64,000 bases of DNA from Acidipropionibacterium thoenii DSM 20276 (GTDB taxonomy: Bacteria > Actinomycetota > Actinomycetes > Propionibacteriales > Propionibacteriaceae). Numbering within the stretch: the stretch's first letter is position 1; each line of letters opens with the position of its first letter. The notes under the pieces were generated by a model that was not told where the DNA came from, did not search any database, and saw only the letters and a list, made by a program, of their open reading frames with translations. The stretch is from assembly GCF_000423445.1 (NCBI RefSeq), contig NZ_AUHZ01000013.1, forward strand, positions 1 to 64,000. Reading direction: 5' to 3'. This document shows, one piece after another, positions 19,572 to 28,490 of this stretch. Both the position numbers and the translations under genes were made by a program.

Positions 19572-21406
19572 GATGCCTCCTCCTCACGGTGCGCCCCGGC
19601 CCACAGCGCCAGCAGCAGGAAGGGAAGTCCGACATGGCCTGCCGCCGCGTAGCGGAAATCGGTCAGGGGTACCGCGATCAGCAGCGTCAGGACCATCCCG
19701 ATCAACGGCAGGAAGGCCAGCGAGCCGCGTGGACGTCTGGCCAGCAGTGCCGAGCACATCGCCAGGATCGCCGCCCAGATGACCAGCGGCATCCGATAGG
19801 TCAGGCCGGTCACCGGGTTCGTGGACACCGTTCGGGCGACGTCCAGCAGCTGTCCAGCGCCCAGCCTTCCCCCGCTGACCGTCGCGAGCCGGTCGCGGTC
19901 ATCGATGACGATGCTGCCCGAACCCCGCTTGGTGCCCGGGTCGACCCTCAGGAAGACCGATCCGGGATCGAGATACCGGCCCGCCAGGGCATACCACGAC
20001 AGCGCATAACCGGTGCGGTTGGCCGGCATCGCCTGCGCCCAGGTCCTGATGAACTCGCGACGGTGGTGGTTGAGCCAGCGGTTGTTGAACCCGCGCGGAT
20101 CGAACTTGATGTTGTCAGACAGGGTCGGGTTGTAGTCCTGGCGCATCCGCTCCAGAGGCATCAGATGGGCCAGCGTCCGCTGCTGGGCGGCCTTCAGGTG
20201 TCCGTACCGGTTCGCCCAGGCCAGTTGCTGAAGCGGCAGCCCGGCCGCCTCCACGAAATCGCTGGGCACCATGCCAGCCTTCTTGTAGCCGGGCCCCTGT
20301 AGGGCGAACACCAGCGCCATCATGATCGCCGAGCTGATCGGCACCGCCCACCACCGCCACCCGTGGCGCCGTGGCGCAACCAGGCGTGGGATGAGGAACA
20401 GGCAGACCCCCGCCACCATGAAGGCGACGATGTAAGTCCCGTTGTTGCGGGTGAAGGACAGGCCCACCAGGCCTGTCAGGAATCCCGCCAGCGGCCATGG
20501 CCGCGTCAGCCAGGTCCAGCCGCGCAGCCCTGCCTCGGCGAGCAGCACCGTCATCAGGGTCATCACCAGTGCGAACAGGGTGTCCTTCTGCATGGTGATC
20601 GACCACATCGCCACCGACGGGTCGAGGGCCAACCAGGCCAGCGCCAGGATGGCGGGCACAGGCCCTGCGCGATAGCGCAGCCAGACCACGCAGATCGCCA
20701 GCCCGAAGGCCAGCAGGAGGGCCTGCAGCACGGAGAACACCGCGGTGCCGGCGGTGAAGCTGCCGCCGATCCTGATGCACATCCCGACCAGCAGTGAGAA
20801 GGCGATCGGGTGGTGATTGTTGAGCGGTTGCATGCCGGTGCCGATCCGGATCGACGACCAGGAGTCGCGCACCACGATGCCGGGCCAGAAGGCCAGCAGG
20901 TAGGGGGCCCAGGCTGCCAGCATCAGCACTGCAGAGATCGCCCACCAGGCGGCCTTTCGGCCTGCGGTGAGCTTCTGGGAACGCACCCGGCGGGGATGGG
21001 CGAGGACCTCCAGAAGGACGCATATCACCGGCACCGCGATCAGCCAGTCGACCGCGAACTCGACCCAGGGCGAGATCCGGGTGTGCCGGTAGGGCGGATG
21101 CAGAGCAGGATCGAAGCGACCCCCGAGCACCCTCATGATGGCCAGCACCGCTCCGAGCAGGATCGCCACCAGCCACAGCCCGGGCCGGCGGATCGTGGCG
21201 CTCAGCCGCACCGCGGAGGCCAGCACCAGCCATCCGATCGCCATCGCGATCCACTGGCCCGCCGACGGGAGGCCGGTGTGGCCGGTGAACCACCACCCGG
21301 CTGTCAGCACCGCCGAGCACACCAGACTGATCAGCACACCCGCCGGGCCGCCGGCCATCCCCCTGACTCCCTCGGCCGACTGCCACCGATCCGTCCACTC
21401 AGACAT
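19568..21406 (-). CDS. Polytopic membrane protein, DUF6020-like
   Basis: The ATG at 21406 has a GAGG site seven bases upstream; a GTG three bases earlier is the alternative. The 612-residue product has about twelve to thirteen membrane segments. A loop with D-S-W-S-S-I-R and N-N-H-H-P-I-A-F-S-L-L near residues 180-205 resembles the conserved first-loop motif of DUF6020 and related GT-C-like families. A large soluble segment lies near residues 390-530. It is coupled to the esterase downstream and lies 28 bases before the stop of the SMR gene. Glycosyl transfer from a polyprenyl-phosphate donor is a plausible role. Confidence 0.7.
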   Translation of the reverse strand: MSEWTDRWQSAEGVRGMAGGPAGVLISLVCSAVLTAGWWFTGHTGLPSAGQWIAMAIGWLVLASAVRLSATIRRPGLWLVAILLGAVLAIMRVLGGRFDPALHPPYRHTRISPWVEFAVDWLIAVPVICVLLEVLAHPRRVRSQKLTAGRKAAWWAISAVLMLAAWAPYLLAFWPGIVVRDSWSSIRIGTGMQPLNNHHPIAFSLLVGMCIRIGGSFTAGTAVFSVLQALLLAFGLAICVVWLRYRAGPVPAILALAWLALDPSVAMWSITMQKDTLFALVMTLMTVLLAEAGLRGWTWLTRPWPLAGFLTGLVGLSFTRNNGTYIVAFMVAGVCLFLIPRLVAPRRHGWRWWAVPISSAIMMALVFALQGPGYKKAGMVPSDFVEAAGLPLQQLAWANRYGHLKAAQQRTLAHLMPLERMRQDYNPTLSDNIKFDPRGFNNRWLNHHRREFIRTWAQAMPANRTGYALSWYALAGRYLDPGSVFLRVDPGTKRGSGSIVIDDRDRLATVSGGRLGAGQLLDVARTVSTNPVTGLTYRMPLVIWAAILAMCSALLARRPRGSLAFLPLIGMVLTLLIAVPLTDFRYAAAGHVGLPFLLLALWAGAHREEEAS

Positions 21407-21433
21407 CACTCCACCTCATCCATCCGACCCACC

Positions 21434-21769
21434 TCAGGTCGTCGCGATCAGGACGACGCCGACCAGGATCGCCGTGACCCCGCCGATCCTCCACCGATCG
21501 AGGCTCTCACCCAGGAACAAACGGGCCAGCAGCAGAGTCCACAGGTAGGTCAGTGCGGTCATCGGCAGCACCACCGAGAGATCCATGTGGCGCAGCACCC
21601 AGATGTTGATGACAGCGGCGCACAGATAGCCCGCAGCACCGGCCCACAGATGCCAGTTGCGGATCAGCCGCGCCGGGCGCAGATCCCCCGATGCGAGCTT
21701 GAGCATCCAGCTCGACAGCGCACCGATCAGGGTCATGGTGAGCATCCCCGCCCACAGCAGCAGTGTCAC
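21434..21769 (-). CDS. SMR/EamA-type four-helix transporter subunit 1
   Basis: The start is the GTG at 21769, whose GTGA overlaps the stop of the upstream paralogue; 111 residues with four membrane helices result. The protein ends in an E-S-L-D-R-W-R-I-G-G segment before the last helix. Its pairing with a second SMR protein next to a DPM1-like glycosyltransferase recalls the ArnE/ArnF pair that flips undecaprenyl-phosphate aminoarabinose. I infer a heterodimeric flippase for a polyprenyl-phosphate sugar; drug export is the alternative. Confidence 0.8.
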   Translation of the reverse strand: MTLLLWAGMLTMTLIGALSSWMLKLASGDLRPARLIRNWHLWAGAAGYLCAAVINIWVLRHMDLSVVLPMTALTYLWTLLLARLFLGESLDRWRIGGVTAILVGVVLIATT

Positions 21770-22131
21770 CGCGCGCTCCTGGCGACCATCGCGACGCCTG
21801 CCACTACCGCGGCCACCCCGATGACTCGTCCGGCCGTGATCTGCTCCCCCAGCCATGTCCAGCCGGCCAGCAGGCTGAGCACATAGGACAACCCCAGGAT
21901 CGGTTGCAGCACCGACAGCTCGCCGAATTGGTAGGCGATCAGCATCAGCAGCGCGCCGACCCCGTAGCAGCCGAAGCCGATGACGATCTCAGCCGCCCTC
22001 CCGGTGGCGGCCAGCTTCCACATCAGTTGGCCGGTACAGGTGAACAGTGAGGACACCACCATCAAGATGATGCCGATCGGCGCAGTGGCCGCCCCGGAGG
22101 TCTGCCTGCCGATCCGCTCGCTCTCAGCCAC
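21766..22131 (-). CDS. SMR/EamA-type four-helix transporter subunit 2
   Basis: A 121-residue protein with four membrane helices (about 18-36, 47-66, 73-92, 98-116) and the E-Q-I-T-A-G-R-V-I-G segment typical of the DMT superfamily before helix 4. Its start overlaps the end of the glycosyltransferase gene by eight bases and its stop overlaps the start of its paralogue by four. The three genes are therefore translated as a unit. The presumed role is one half of a lipid-linked sugar flippase. Confidence 0.82.
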   Translation of the reverse strand: MAESERIGRQTSGAATAPIGIILMVVSSLFTCTGQLMWKLAATGRAAEIVIGFGCYGVGALLMLIAYQFGELSVLQPILGLSYVLSLLAGWTWLGEQITAGRVIGVAAVVAGVAMVARSAR

Positions 22132-23257
22132 TGCGATGTTGCCCCGCGCCCTGGGACCGTTCCACGCGCTGCGCCGGATCCGGGCCGGTGCGCTCGCGCA
22201 ACTGCGGGTCCAGCTGGGACCGATTGGCCGCCAGCAACCTCTCGATGTGGTCGTGGTAGTTCGTCATCACCTCGTACAGCTGGCGGCTCTTGGCCACCTC
22301 GACGTCGAGGATGAGCGCCACCGCCCAGCACAGCACGGCCGCCATGCCCAGCGCGACCGAGACGATCAGGGTGGGGAACCGGGGTACCTCGCCGGACCGC
22401 AGATACTCCAGGAACACCGGGAGGAAGGTCACCACACAGGCGATTGCGAAGAGGGCACCGAGCCATCCGAAGAAAGCCAGTGGATGGTAGTTCTTGAACA
22501 GTCTGAACACCGTGCGCAACACCTTCAGACCATCTGAGTAGGTGTTGAGCTTGGAGTCCGAGCCCTCGGGCCGGTCGCGGTAGTCGATCGGAACCTCGCG
22601 GACCTTGAGGTTCTTGTCGACGGCGTGGATGGACATCTCGGTCTCGATCTCGAAACCCCGGGAGAGCACCGGGAAGCCCTTGACGAAAGTGCGCGAGAAG
22701 GCCCGGTAGCCGGTCATGATGTCGGTGATGTCGCACCGGAACAGCCGGTTGATGAGGCCTCGCACAACGGCATTGCCCATCTCGTGGAAGGGCCTCTTGT
22801 TCTGAGCCGCGTAGGTCGTGGACAATCGGTCGCCGATGGCCATGTCCGCCTGGCCCGAGAGCACCAGCTCCACCAGCTGTGGGGCGTACTCGGCCGGGTA
22901 GGTGTCGTCCCCGTCGATCATCACGTAGCAGTCCGCATCGATGTCACGGAACATCGAGTGGATCACATTGCCCTTGCCCTGGCGCCACTCGTTACGCAGG
23001 TGGACGTGATCGTCGGTGGTCGCCAGCGCTGCCACGATCTGGCTGGTGCGATCGGTGGAGTTATTGTCGTAGACGTAGATCTGAGCGGCCGGCAGTGCTG
23101 CCCGGTAATCAGCGACAACCTTCGCCACGGTGGCCTGCTCGTTGTAGCAGGGGATCAGCACGGCGATCCGCGCGGAGTCCAGTCGCATCTCGGCCATCTC
23201 CGCCAGCCCGTTGTCGTCACCTGGGACCTGGGAATGCCCGGGCACAGTGAGGTCCAT
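22124..23257 (-). CDS. Polyprenyl-phosphate glycosyltransferase (GT2, DPM1/GtrB-like)
   Basis: The 377-residue protein has a GT-A catalytic domain with VLIPCYNE (33-40), Y-D-N-N-S-T-D-R-T-S, the metal-binding MIDGDDTYP (about 113-121) and a G-Y-R-A-F-S-R-T-F segment. Two C-terminal membrane helices follow at about 265-285 and 300-320, then a long basic tail. These features mark enzymes that load a sugar onto undecaprenyl phosphate or a related lipid. It starts four bases after the ftsY stop and is coupled to two SMR flippase-like genes, which supports a glycan export role. Confidence 0.9.
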   Translation of the reverse strand: MDLTVPGHSQVPGDDNGLAEMAEMRLDSARIAVLIPCYNEQATVAKVVADYRAALPAAQIYVYDNNSTDRTSQIVAALATTDDHVHLRNEWRQGKGNVIHSMFRDIDADCYVMIDGDDTYPAEYAPQLVELVLSGQADMAIGDRLSTTYAAQNKRPFHEMGNAVVRGLINRLFRCDITDIMTGYRAFSRTFVKGFPVLSRGFEIETEMSIHAVDKNLKVREVPIDYRDRPEGSDSKLNTYSDGLKVLRTVFRLFKNYHPLAFFGWLGALFAIACVVTFLPVFLEYLRSGEVPRFPTLIVSVALGMAAVLCWAVALILDVEVAKSRQLYEVMTNYHDHIERLLAANRSQLDPQLRERTGPDPAQRVERSQGAGQHRSG

Positions 23258-23261
23258 TGCC

Positions 23262-24419
23262 CTACTCCCCCATCAGTCCCGACACGAACTGCTCGGTGTC
23301 GAAGGGGGCCAGGTCGTCGGGGCCCTCGCCGAGCCCGATCAGCTTGACCGGGACGCCGAGCTCGCGCTGCACCTGGACGACGATGCCGCCCTTGGCCGAG
23401 CCGTCGAGTTTGCTCAGCACGATGCCGGTGACGTCGACCACCTCGGCGAAGATCCTGGCCTGGGTCAGACCGTTCTGGCCGGTGGTGGCGTCCAGCACCA
23501 GCAGCACCTCCGACACCGGCGCAAGCTTCTCAATGACCCGCTTGACCTTGCCCAGCTCGTCCATCAGCCCGGTCTTGGTGTGCAGCCGGCCGGCGGTGTC
23601 GATCAGCACCACATCGATCCCCCGGTCGATGCCGGTCTGGACGGTCTGGTAAGCCACCGAGGCCGGATCGGCCCCCTCCTCCTTCGAGACGGTCTCCACC
23701 CCGACCCGCTCCCCCCAGGTCGCCAGCTGCTCGCTGGCCGCAGCGCGGAAGGTGTCGGCGGCACCCAGCAGCACCGAGTGTCCCTCGGCCACCAGAACCC
23801 GGGCCAGCTTGCCGCAGGTGGTGGTCTTTCCGGTGCCGTTGACCCCGACCATCAGTACCACGGCCGGGACTCCCTCGGGGTGCTCGAGGTTCAGCCCGCG
23901 ATTCATCGCGGGATCGACCAGGGACACCAGTTCACGATGCAGGATGGCGCTGGCCCGGCCCGGATCGGCGACTCCGTCGATGGCGAACTCGGTGCGCAGC
24001 TTGTCGACCAACTGGGTGGTCGGGCCGACTCCCAGGTCGGAGGTGATCAGCGAGGTCTCGAAGTCGTCCCAGGTCTCGTCGTCGATCCGGTCGGCGCTGA
24101 GCAGCTGGGCCAGGCCGCGGGCCAGCGCGTTGTTGCTGCCGGCCAGCCTGCGACGCAGCCGCGCCATCCTTGAGGCGGGCGCCTCCGGGACCTCCAGAGA
24201 GGGCGTCTCCGGTTCGACGCTGGTGGCCTGCTCCTCGCCGCGGGCGGGCTGGACCTCGGTCTCATCAGGCGCCTCGGCAGGAGGGGCCTCGACCTCGGCA
24301 GGAGCGGAGCGCCCCTTGAGGACCTTGCGACGATTGACCAGGGCGACAGTGACGCCGACGACGATGGCGAGCACCAGGACGCCGAACAGCGTCCACAAGA
24401 AGATTATGGAAGTTGGCAC
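23262..24419 (-). CDS. ftsY: Signal recognition particle receptor FtsY
   Basis: FtsY docks SRP-ribosome complexes at the membrane. The GTG at 24419 gives 385 residues. An N-terminal hydrophobic helix (about 4-28) is present, as in many actinobacterial FtsY proteins, then an acidic Glu/Pro-rich linker (35-80). The NG domain has VGVNGTGKTT (191-200), DTAGRLHTK and a T-K-L-D-G-type segment (SKLDGSAKGG). The usual ftsY-ffh neighbourhood is interrupted here by the glycan module at 18.4-23.3 kb. Confidence 0.97.
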   Translation of the reverse strand: MPTSIIFLWTLFGVLVLAIVVGVTVALVNRRKVLKGRSAPAEVEAPPAEAPDETEVQPARGEEQATSVEPETPSLEVPEAPASRMARLRRRLAGSNNALARGLAQLLSADRIDDETWDDFETSLITSDLGVGPTTQLVDKLRTEFAIDGVADPGRASAILHRELVSLVDPAMNRGLNLEHPEGVPAVVLMVGVNGTGKTTTCGKLARVLVAEGHSVLLGAADTFRAAASEQLATWGERVGVETVSKEEGADPASVAYQTVQTGIDRGIDVVLIDTAGRLHTKTGLMDELGKVKRVIEKLAPVSEVLLVLDATTGQNGLTQARIFAEVVDVTGIVLSKLDGSAKGGIVVQVQRELGVPVKLIGLGEGPDDLAPFDTEQFVSGLMGE

Positions 24420-24477
24420 GCCGCGATCCTACGGCAGCCTTTCAATGCAGTGGAGCGGGGCTTGCCCGCCGATGACC

Positions 24478-24696
24478 TCAGCGGCGAGCGTTGCGCACCG
24501 GTTCGCGAGCCGGGCTGAGCAGGGTGGAGGCCTCCTCGTCACCGTTGAGCACCCGTCCGATCCGGGCCGCAGAGGCTGTGATGCCCGATCCCTCGACTGG
24601 CCTGCGTGGCTCCCTCAGCCCCGCCCAGACCACCCCGGCGATCCCTGCGGCGACCAGCAGAATGATCACCATCGACACCACGAATGTGAACTCCAT
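24478..24696 (-). CDS. Small single-span membrane protein (72 aa)
   Basis: The product begins MEFTFVVSMVIILLVAAGIA with one membrane helix at about residues 4-26. A short cytoplasmic basic/polar tail follows (REPRRPVEG...NARR). It lies 58 bases before ftsY and 124 bases after gtrA. No family is recognised. GC-rich coding, a hydrophobic start and conserved-looking placement support it as a real gene. Confidence 0.6.
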   Translation of the reverse strand: MEFTFVVSMVIILLVAAGIAGVVWAGLREPRRPVEGSGITASAARIGRVLNGDEEASTLLSPAREPVRNARR

Positions 24697-24820
24697 CCTG
24701 GTCTACCTACTCTCCTCGCACACCATGGACCGGCTTCCCGCCATCCCTTCCAAGAGTGCGTCCGGACCTGCTGGGATCCCAAATGAGACACTCCCACCCA
24801 GGCATCATCTCAGCCGATCC

Positions 24821-25405
24821 TCAGGAGCTGTTCACCTTCCTGTGAGGCACTGCCGGTTCAGTCTCCTCCAGGTCGTCGGCCTGACGGACCCTGCGGAAGG
24901 TCCACAGCTTGTTGGCGACGAAGTTGATGGGCGTGGTGATGGCGATCGTGATGATCTGCGCCCAGTACTCCCGCGAGTGCAAGCCGGACTGTTCGTGGAA
25001 GAACCCGGAGGACAGGTAGCACACCGAGGTCGGATTGGTGAGCGCGATCTTGATGAACATTCCGAAGAACGCCGCCACCGCGCCGACTGAGAAGAAGGGC
25101 CAGAACTCGGCCCACCAGCTGCGCCGGCGCTCCCGCTTGAAGGTCCAGCTGCGGTTCAGCTGGAAGTTGACGATGTTGGAGACGACGAAGGCCACGATCC
25201 ACACCAGGCTGGTGAACCTGAAGTTCCAGGGCGATCCGAACAGATTGAACAGGATCCGCTGGGAGTTGACGGTGCCGCCATTGGCACGGTTCATCACGAA
25301 GGCGACCAGCATGTTGACCAGCACGCCCGAACCCCCGACCAGGCCGAACTTGATGAACTCCATCAGGTGGCGGCGGTGTCGTCGGGGGTCTTCGGTGATG
25401 GTCAT
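24821..25405 (-). CDS. GtrA-like family membrane protein
   Basis: The ATG at 25405 (MTITEDPRRHRRHLMEFIKF) overlaps the mutM stop (TGATG), giving 194 residues. The GtrA signature is visible as EFIKFGLVGGSGVLVNM near 16-32, with four membrane helices in all and F-V-A-N-K-L-W-T-F-R at the end. GtrA proteins are thought to flip polyprenyl-phosphate sugars or aid cell-surface glycosylation. With the GT2/SMR genes 2 kb away, a shared role in envelope glycan assembly is plausible. Two extracytoplasmic loops are unusually long. Confidence 0.88.
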   Translation of the reverse strand: MTITEDPRRHRRHLMEFIKFGLVGGSGVLVNMLVAFVMNRANGGTVNSQRILFNLFGSPWNFRFTSLVWIVAFVVSNIVNFQLNRSWTFKRERRRSWWAEFWPFFSVGAVAAFFGMFIKIALTNPTSVCYLSSGFFHEQSGLHSREYWAQIITIAITTPINFVANKLWTFRRVRQADDLEETEPAVPHRKVNSS

Positions 25406-26301
25406 CACCTCGGCGATCCTACTGGGGCGACGGCCCGGGGCACACCCCGAGGCCAGCGCTGACACCGCGGACAGATGTGCGAGGAGCGATTCATGAAGGC
25501 CATCCGGATGATCGGGGTGCCGCAGCGGGGACAGGGCCTGCCGGCGCGACCGTAGACGGCCAGCCGCCGGTCGAAGTAGCCCGACTGCCCGTTGACCCTC
25601 ACATAGAGGGAGTCGAAGGAGGTGCCGCCACTGTCCATCGCCTCGGCCATCACCTCCGTCGCGGTGACGAAGAGCCTGACGGCCTCCCCCTGTCGGAGCC
25701 GCCAGGTCGGCGTCTCGGGGTGACGCCGCACCCGCCACAGCGTCTCGTCGGCATAGATATTGCCGATCCCCGAGACCAGGGTCTGGTCCAGCAGGGCCCT
25801 CTTCAGGGTGCTGCGCCTGGCCCTCAGCCGCCTGCCGGCGCCGGCGGCGTCGAACCCGGGGGTGAAGGGGTCGGCGGCGATATGGGCTATCTCGACAGGC
25901 AGCCCGGCTCGGGCGGTGCTGATCTGGAGTCCGCCGAACAGCCTCTGGTCGAGGAATCTGAGCTGTCGGCCGTCATCCAGGTCCATCAGGACACGGACAT
26001 GGCGTTGCACCGGATCGGCGGCATCGTCAACCCGGAACTGTCCGCTCATCCCCAGGTGACACAGCAGCACGGCAGTTCCCTCGGCCTGGCCGGCTGAGTC
26101 CAGCGGGAACCACAGGTACTTGCCGCGACGTCGCGGGGTGTCCAGGCTGCGGCCGGTCAACCGGTCGCAGAAGTCTCGGGCGCCCCCGGGCTGGCGGCGT
26201 ACTGCGCGCTCGTCGAGGACCCTCACACCGGTCACCCTTAAGCCGGAGACCAGGCCGGCCAGGCCGCGCCTGATGGTCTCCACCTCGGGCAGCTCAGGCA
26301 T
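25405..26301 (-). CDS. mutM: Formamidopyrimidine-DNA glycosylase
   Basis: This enzyme excises 8-oxoguanine and ring-opened purines and nicks the abasic site. The 298-residue protein starts MPELPEVETIRRGL, with the catalytic Pro2 and Glu3. It has the conserved Lys in R-R-R-G-K-Y-L-W-F (Lys61), the N-I-Y-A-D-E-T-L-W H2TH region and a C-terminal zinc finger with CPRCG...CPRCQR. It overlaps the rnc stop region by eight bases. Confidence 0.97.
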   Translation of the reverse strand: MPELPEVETIRRGLAGLVSGLRVTGVRVLDERAVRRQPGGARDFCDRLTGRSLDTPRRRGKYLWFPLDSAGQAEGTAVLLCHLGMSGQFRVDDAADPVQRHVRVLMDLDDGRQLRFLDQRLFGGLQISTARAGLPVEIAHIAADPFTPGFDAAGAGRRLRARRSTLKRALLDQTLVSGIGNIYADETLWRVRRHPETPTWRLRQGEAVRLFVTATEVMAEAMDSGGTSFDSLYVRVNGQSGYFDRRLAVYGRAGRPCPRCGTPIIRMAFMNRSSHICPRCQRWPRGVPRAVAPVGSPR

Positions 26302-27064
26302 CCGGGACCGAGATATCGCGTTCGGCCACCAGCTGGTCGATGGCGAGCTTGGCGGCGCCCAGCTCGGCCTCCTTCTTGTTGTGGCCGACGTAGCCCTCGC
26401 GTTCCTGGCCGTCGACGATGGCGCGGGCCAGGTAGCGCCGGTCGTGGTCGGGCCCCGAGCCGATGATCCGGTACTCCGGGGCAGGCATCCGCAGCTGGGA
26501 GCAGACCTCCTGGAGGGCCGTCTTCCAGTCGGTGCCGGCTCCCGAGCGCACCGCCTCGTCGATCCTGGGGTCGAACAACCGATGGACCAGCCGGACCCCC
26601 TCGGCCAACCCTGCCGACAGTGTGACCGCGCCCAGCAGGGCCTCGGTGGTGTCGGCCAGCAGGTGGGTCTTGTCGTGCCCGCCGGTCAGCTCCTCACCGC
26701 GGCCCAGCATCACCCGTGGCCCGATCTCCAGGCTGCGGGCCACCTCGCCGAGTGAGACGGTGCTCACCACGGAGGCGCGCAGCTTGGCCATCCGCCCCTC
26801 GGCGAATGTCGGGAAGGCCTTGTAGAGGTACTCGGTGACGCCGACCTCCAGTACCGCGTCGCCGAGGAACTCCAGCCTCTCATTGGTGGGGATGCCGCCG
26901 TTCTCGAAAGCATAGGAGCGATGTGTGAGGGCAAGGCGAAGGAGCTGGGGATCGATCTCGATTCCCAGCTCCTCGAGCAGTTTCAGGAAGGGCCAGCCCG
27001 CATCACTGGCGGGGCTCTCCTGGCGTGCCGTCCGGCCCTGCTCCGTCTCGGAGCAGTCGGTCAT
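26294..27064 (-). CDS. rnc: Ribonuclease III
   Basis: RNase III cuts double-stranded RNA, including rRNA precursors. The ATG at 27064 overlaps the rpmF stop (TGATG) and gives 256 residues. The catalytic domain has ERLEFLGDAVL and the second acidic site D-T-T-E-A-L-L-G-A. A C-terminal double-stranded RNA-binding domain ends in K-K-E-A-E-L-G-A-A-K-L-A. The order rpmF-rnc-mutM is the standard actinobacterial one. Confidence 0.97.
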   Translation of the reverse strand: MTDCSETEQGRTARQESPASDAGWPFLKLLEELGIEIDPQLLRLALTHRSYAFENGGIPTNERLEFLGDAVLEVGVTEYLYKAFPTFAEGRMAKLRASVVSTVSLGEVARSLEIGPRVMLGRGEELTGGHDKTHLLADTTEALLGAVTLSAGLAEGVRLVHRLFDPRIDEAVRSGAGTDWKTALQEVCSQLRMPAPEYRIIGSGPDHDRRYLARAIVDGQEREGYVGHNKKEAELGAAKLAIDQLVAERDISVPDA

Positions 27065-27255
27065 CAGGCCTCGGTGACCTGGCGCTTGTCGCCGCGCGGG
27101 CCGTACTCGCCGCAGGTCGGGCAGGCGGTGTGCGGCAGGTGCTTGCCGCTGCAGGCCGGGTTGGTGCAGTCGACCAGGGTGACGGCGGCCGCCTTCCACT
27201 GCGAACGACGGCTCCGGGTGTTGCTGCGGGACATCTTCCGCTTCGGGACAGCCAC
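27064..27255 (-). CDS. rpmF: 50S ribosomal protein L32 (zinc-binding form)
   Basis: The GTG at 27255 ([20 protein letters not shown]) has a GAGGAG site six bases upstream. The longer reading from 27282 is disfavoured. The 63-residue product has four cysteines, in CTNPACSG and CPTCGEYG, forming a zinc ribbon. Downstream rnc overlaps its stop codon by one base. Confidence 0.96.
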   Translation of the reverse strand: MAVPKRKMSRSNTRSRRSQWKAAAVTLVDCTNPACSGKHLPHTACPTCGEYGPRGDKRQVTEA

Positions 27256-27335
27256 GATCTTCTCCTCGTTGTGCGACGCCACCGCAGGTGACGCCGTCTC
27301 TCATGTGTGTGCCGTGCGTTCCCGGCCGCTACAGC

Positions 27336-27905
27336 TCAGGACCGGTTCGGATCGGCATCCGCGGTGGCGGGGCCGAGATCCTTCAGCGCCGCCCAGCGGG
27401 GGTCGATCCTCTCCCCGTGGTCGTGATCGGGATGCCTGTTGAGGTTCACTCCGCAGTCGGGACACAACCCCGCACAGTCCCGGCGGCACAGCGGTGTGAA
27501 CGGCAGGTTCAGCACCACCGCCTCGCGCAGGACGGGCTCGAGGTCGATCTCCTCCTCGTTGCTCACCCGGTGGGCGTCCTCCTCGGCCTCATGTCCGGGG
27601 TAGAAGTACAGCTCCTGAATGTCGAAGGAGGACTCCTCCTCGATCGGCTCCAGGCACCGTGAACACTCCCCGGCCAGTCTGGCCTCGGCGGTTCCGGTCA
27701 CGAGGATCCCCTCGATCACCGACTCCAGACGAAGGTCCAGATCGATGGGAGAGTCCTCGGGAACGCCGATCATGTCCACGCCGAGATCCTCCGGTGCCCG
27801 GATCTCGCGGCGCACCTGCACCATCTGGCCCGCTCGACGACGCAGATCATGGGTCTCGATGATGAGATCCCGATCAGAGTCGCGGCGGCGATGACTGGTG
27901 TTCAT
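27336..27905 (-). CDS. YceD/DUF177 family protein (large-subunit rRNA accumulation)
   Basis: The ATG at 27905 gives 189 residues. DUF177 features are the central CSRCLEPIEEE and the second cysteine pair CRRDCAGLCPDCG, with an acidic middle region. The family is linked to 23S rRNA accumulation and is nearly always next to rpmF, as here (80 bases away). The exact function is not settled. Confidence 0.92.
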   Translation of the reverse strand: MNTSHRRRDSDRDLIIETHDLRRRAGQMVQVRREIRAPEDLGVDMIGVPEDSPIDLDLRLESVIEGILVTGTAEARLAGECSRCLEPIEEESSFDIQELYFYPGHEAEEDAHRVSNEEEIDLEPVLREAVVLNLPFTPLCRRDCAGLCPDCGVNLNRHPDHDHGERIDPRWAALKDLGPATADADPNRS

Positions 27906-28004
27906 CGCAATTCCCTTCAAACCGGTGGACCATGACGAGGTCATGACCGGCTGCCCACTCTACAACTCATGCCCCAGTGCGCCAAATGGTCGGCCCCGGG
28001 GTGG

Positions 28005-28490
28005 TCACCGGTCCGGGCCGGCGAACCTGTCTCGCAGCGCCCGGGCGACCATCGGGGGCACGAAGGCCGAGACATCGCCGCCATTGCTGGCGGCCGACCG
28101 GATGATGGTGGAGCTGATGGTGCCGAACTGGCGCCCGGCCGGCAGCAGCACCGTCTCGATGCCGCTCATCTCCTTGTTGACGTGGGCCATCTGGAGTTCG
28201 TAGTCGAAGTCCCCGCCGAACCGCAGGCCGCGAACGATCGCTCCGGCCCCCTGGGCGGTGCAGAAGTCGACCAGCAACCCATCGACCGGCAGCACCTCCA
28301 CGGGTCTGGAAAGGGTCGAGACGGCGTCGCGCACGAAGGCGACCCGCTCGTCCATCGAGAAGATGCCGTTCTTGGCCGAGTTCACGGCCACCCCGACCAC
28401 GACCTCCTGGAACAGCTCGACGGCCCTGGTGATGATGTCGACATGCCCACGGGTGATGGGGTCGAAGGAGCCCGAGATGACGGCCTTCAC
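28005..28490 (-). CDS. coaD: Phosphopantetheine adenylyltransferase
   Basis: CoaD makes dephospho-CoA from phosphopantetheine and ATP. The 161-residue protein begins MKAVISGSFDPITRGHVDII, with the (T/H)xGH nucleotidyltransferase motif at residues 15-18. It also has GLRFGGDFDYELQMAHVNK and S-S-T-I-I-R-S near the C-terminus. It is coupled to rsmD by a four-base overlap. Confidence 0.97.
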   Translation of the reverse strand: MKAVISGSFDPITRGHVDIITRAVELFQEVVVGVAVNSAKNGIFSMDERVAFVRDAVSTLSRPVEVLPVDGLLVDFCTAQGAGAIVRGLRFGGDFDYELQMAHVNKEMSGIETVLLPAGRQFGTISSTIIRSAASNGGDVSAFVPPMVARALRDRFAGPDR

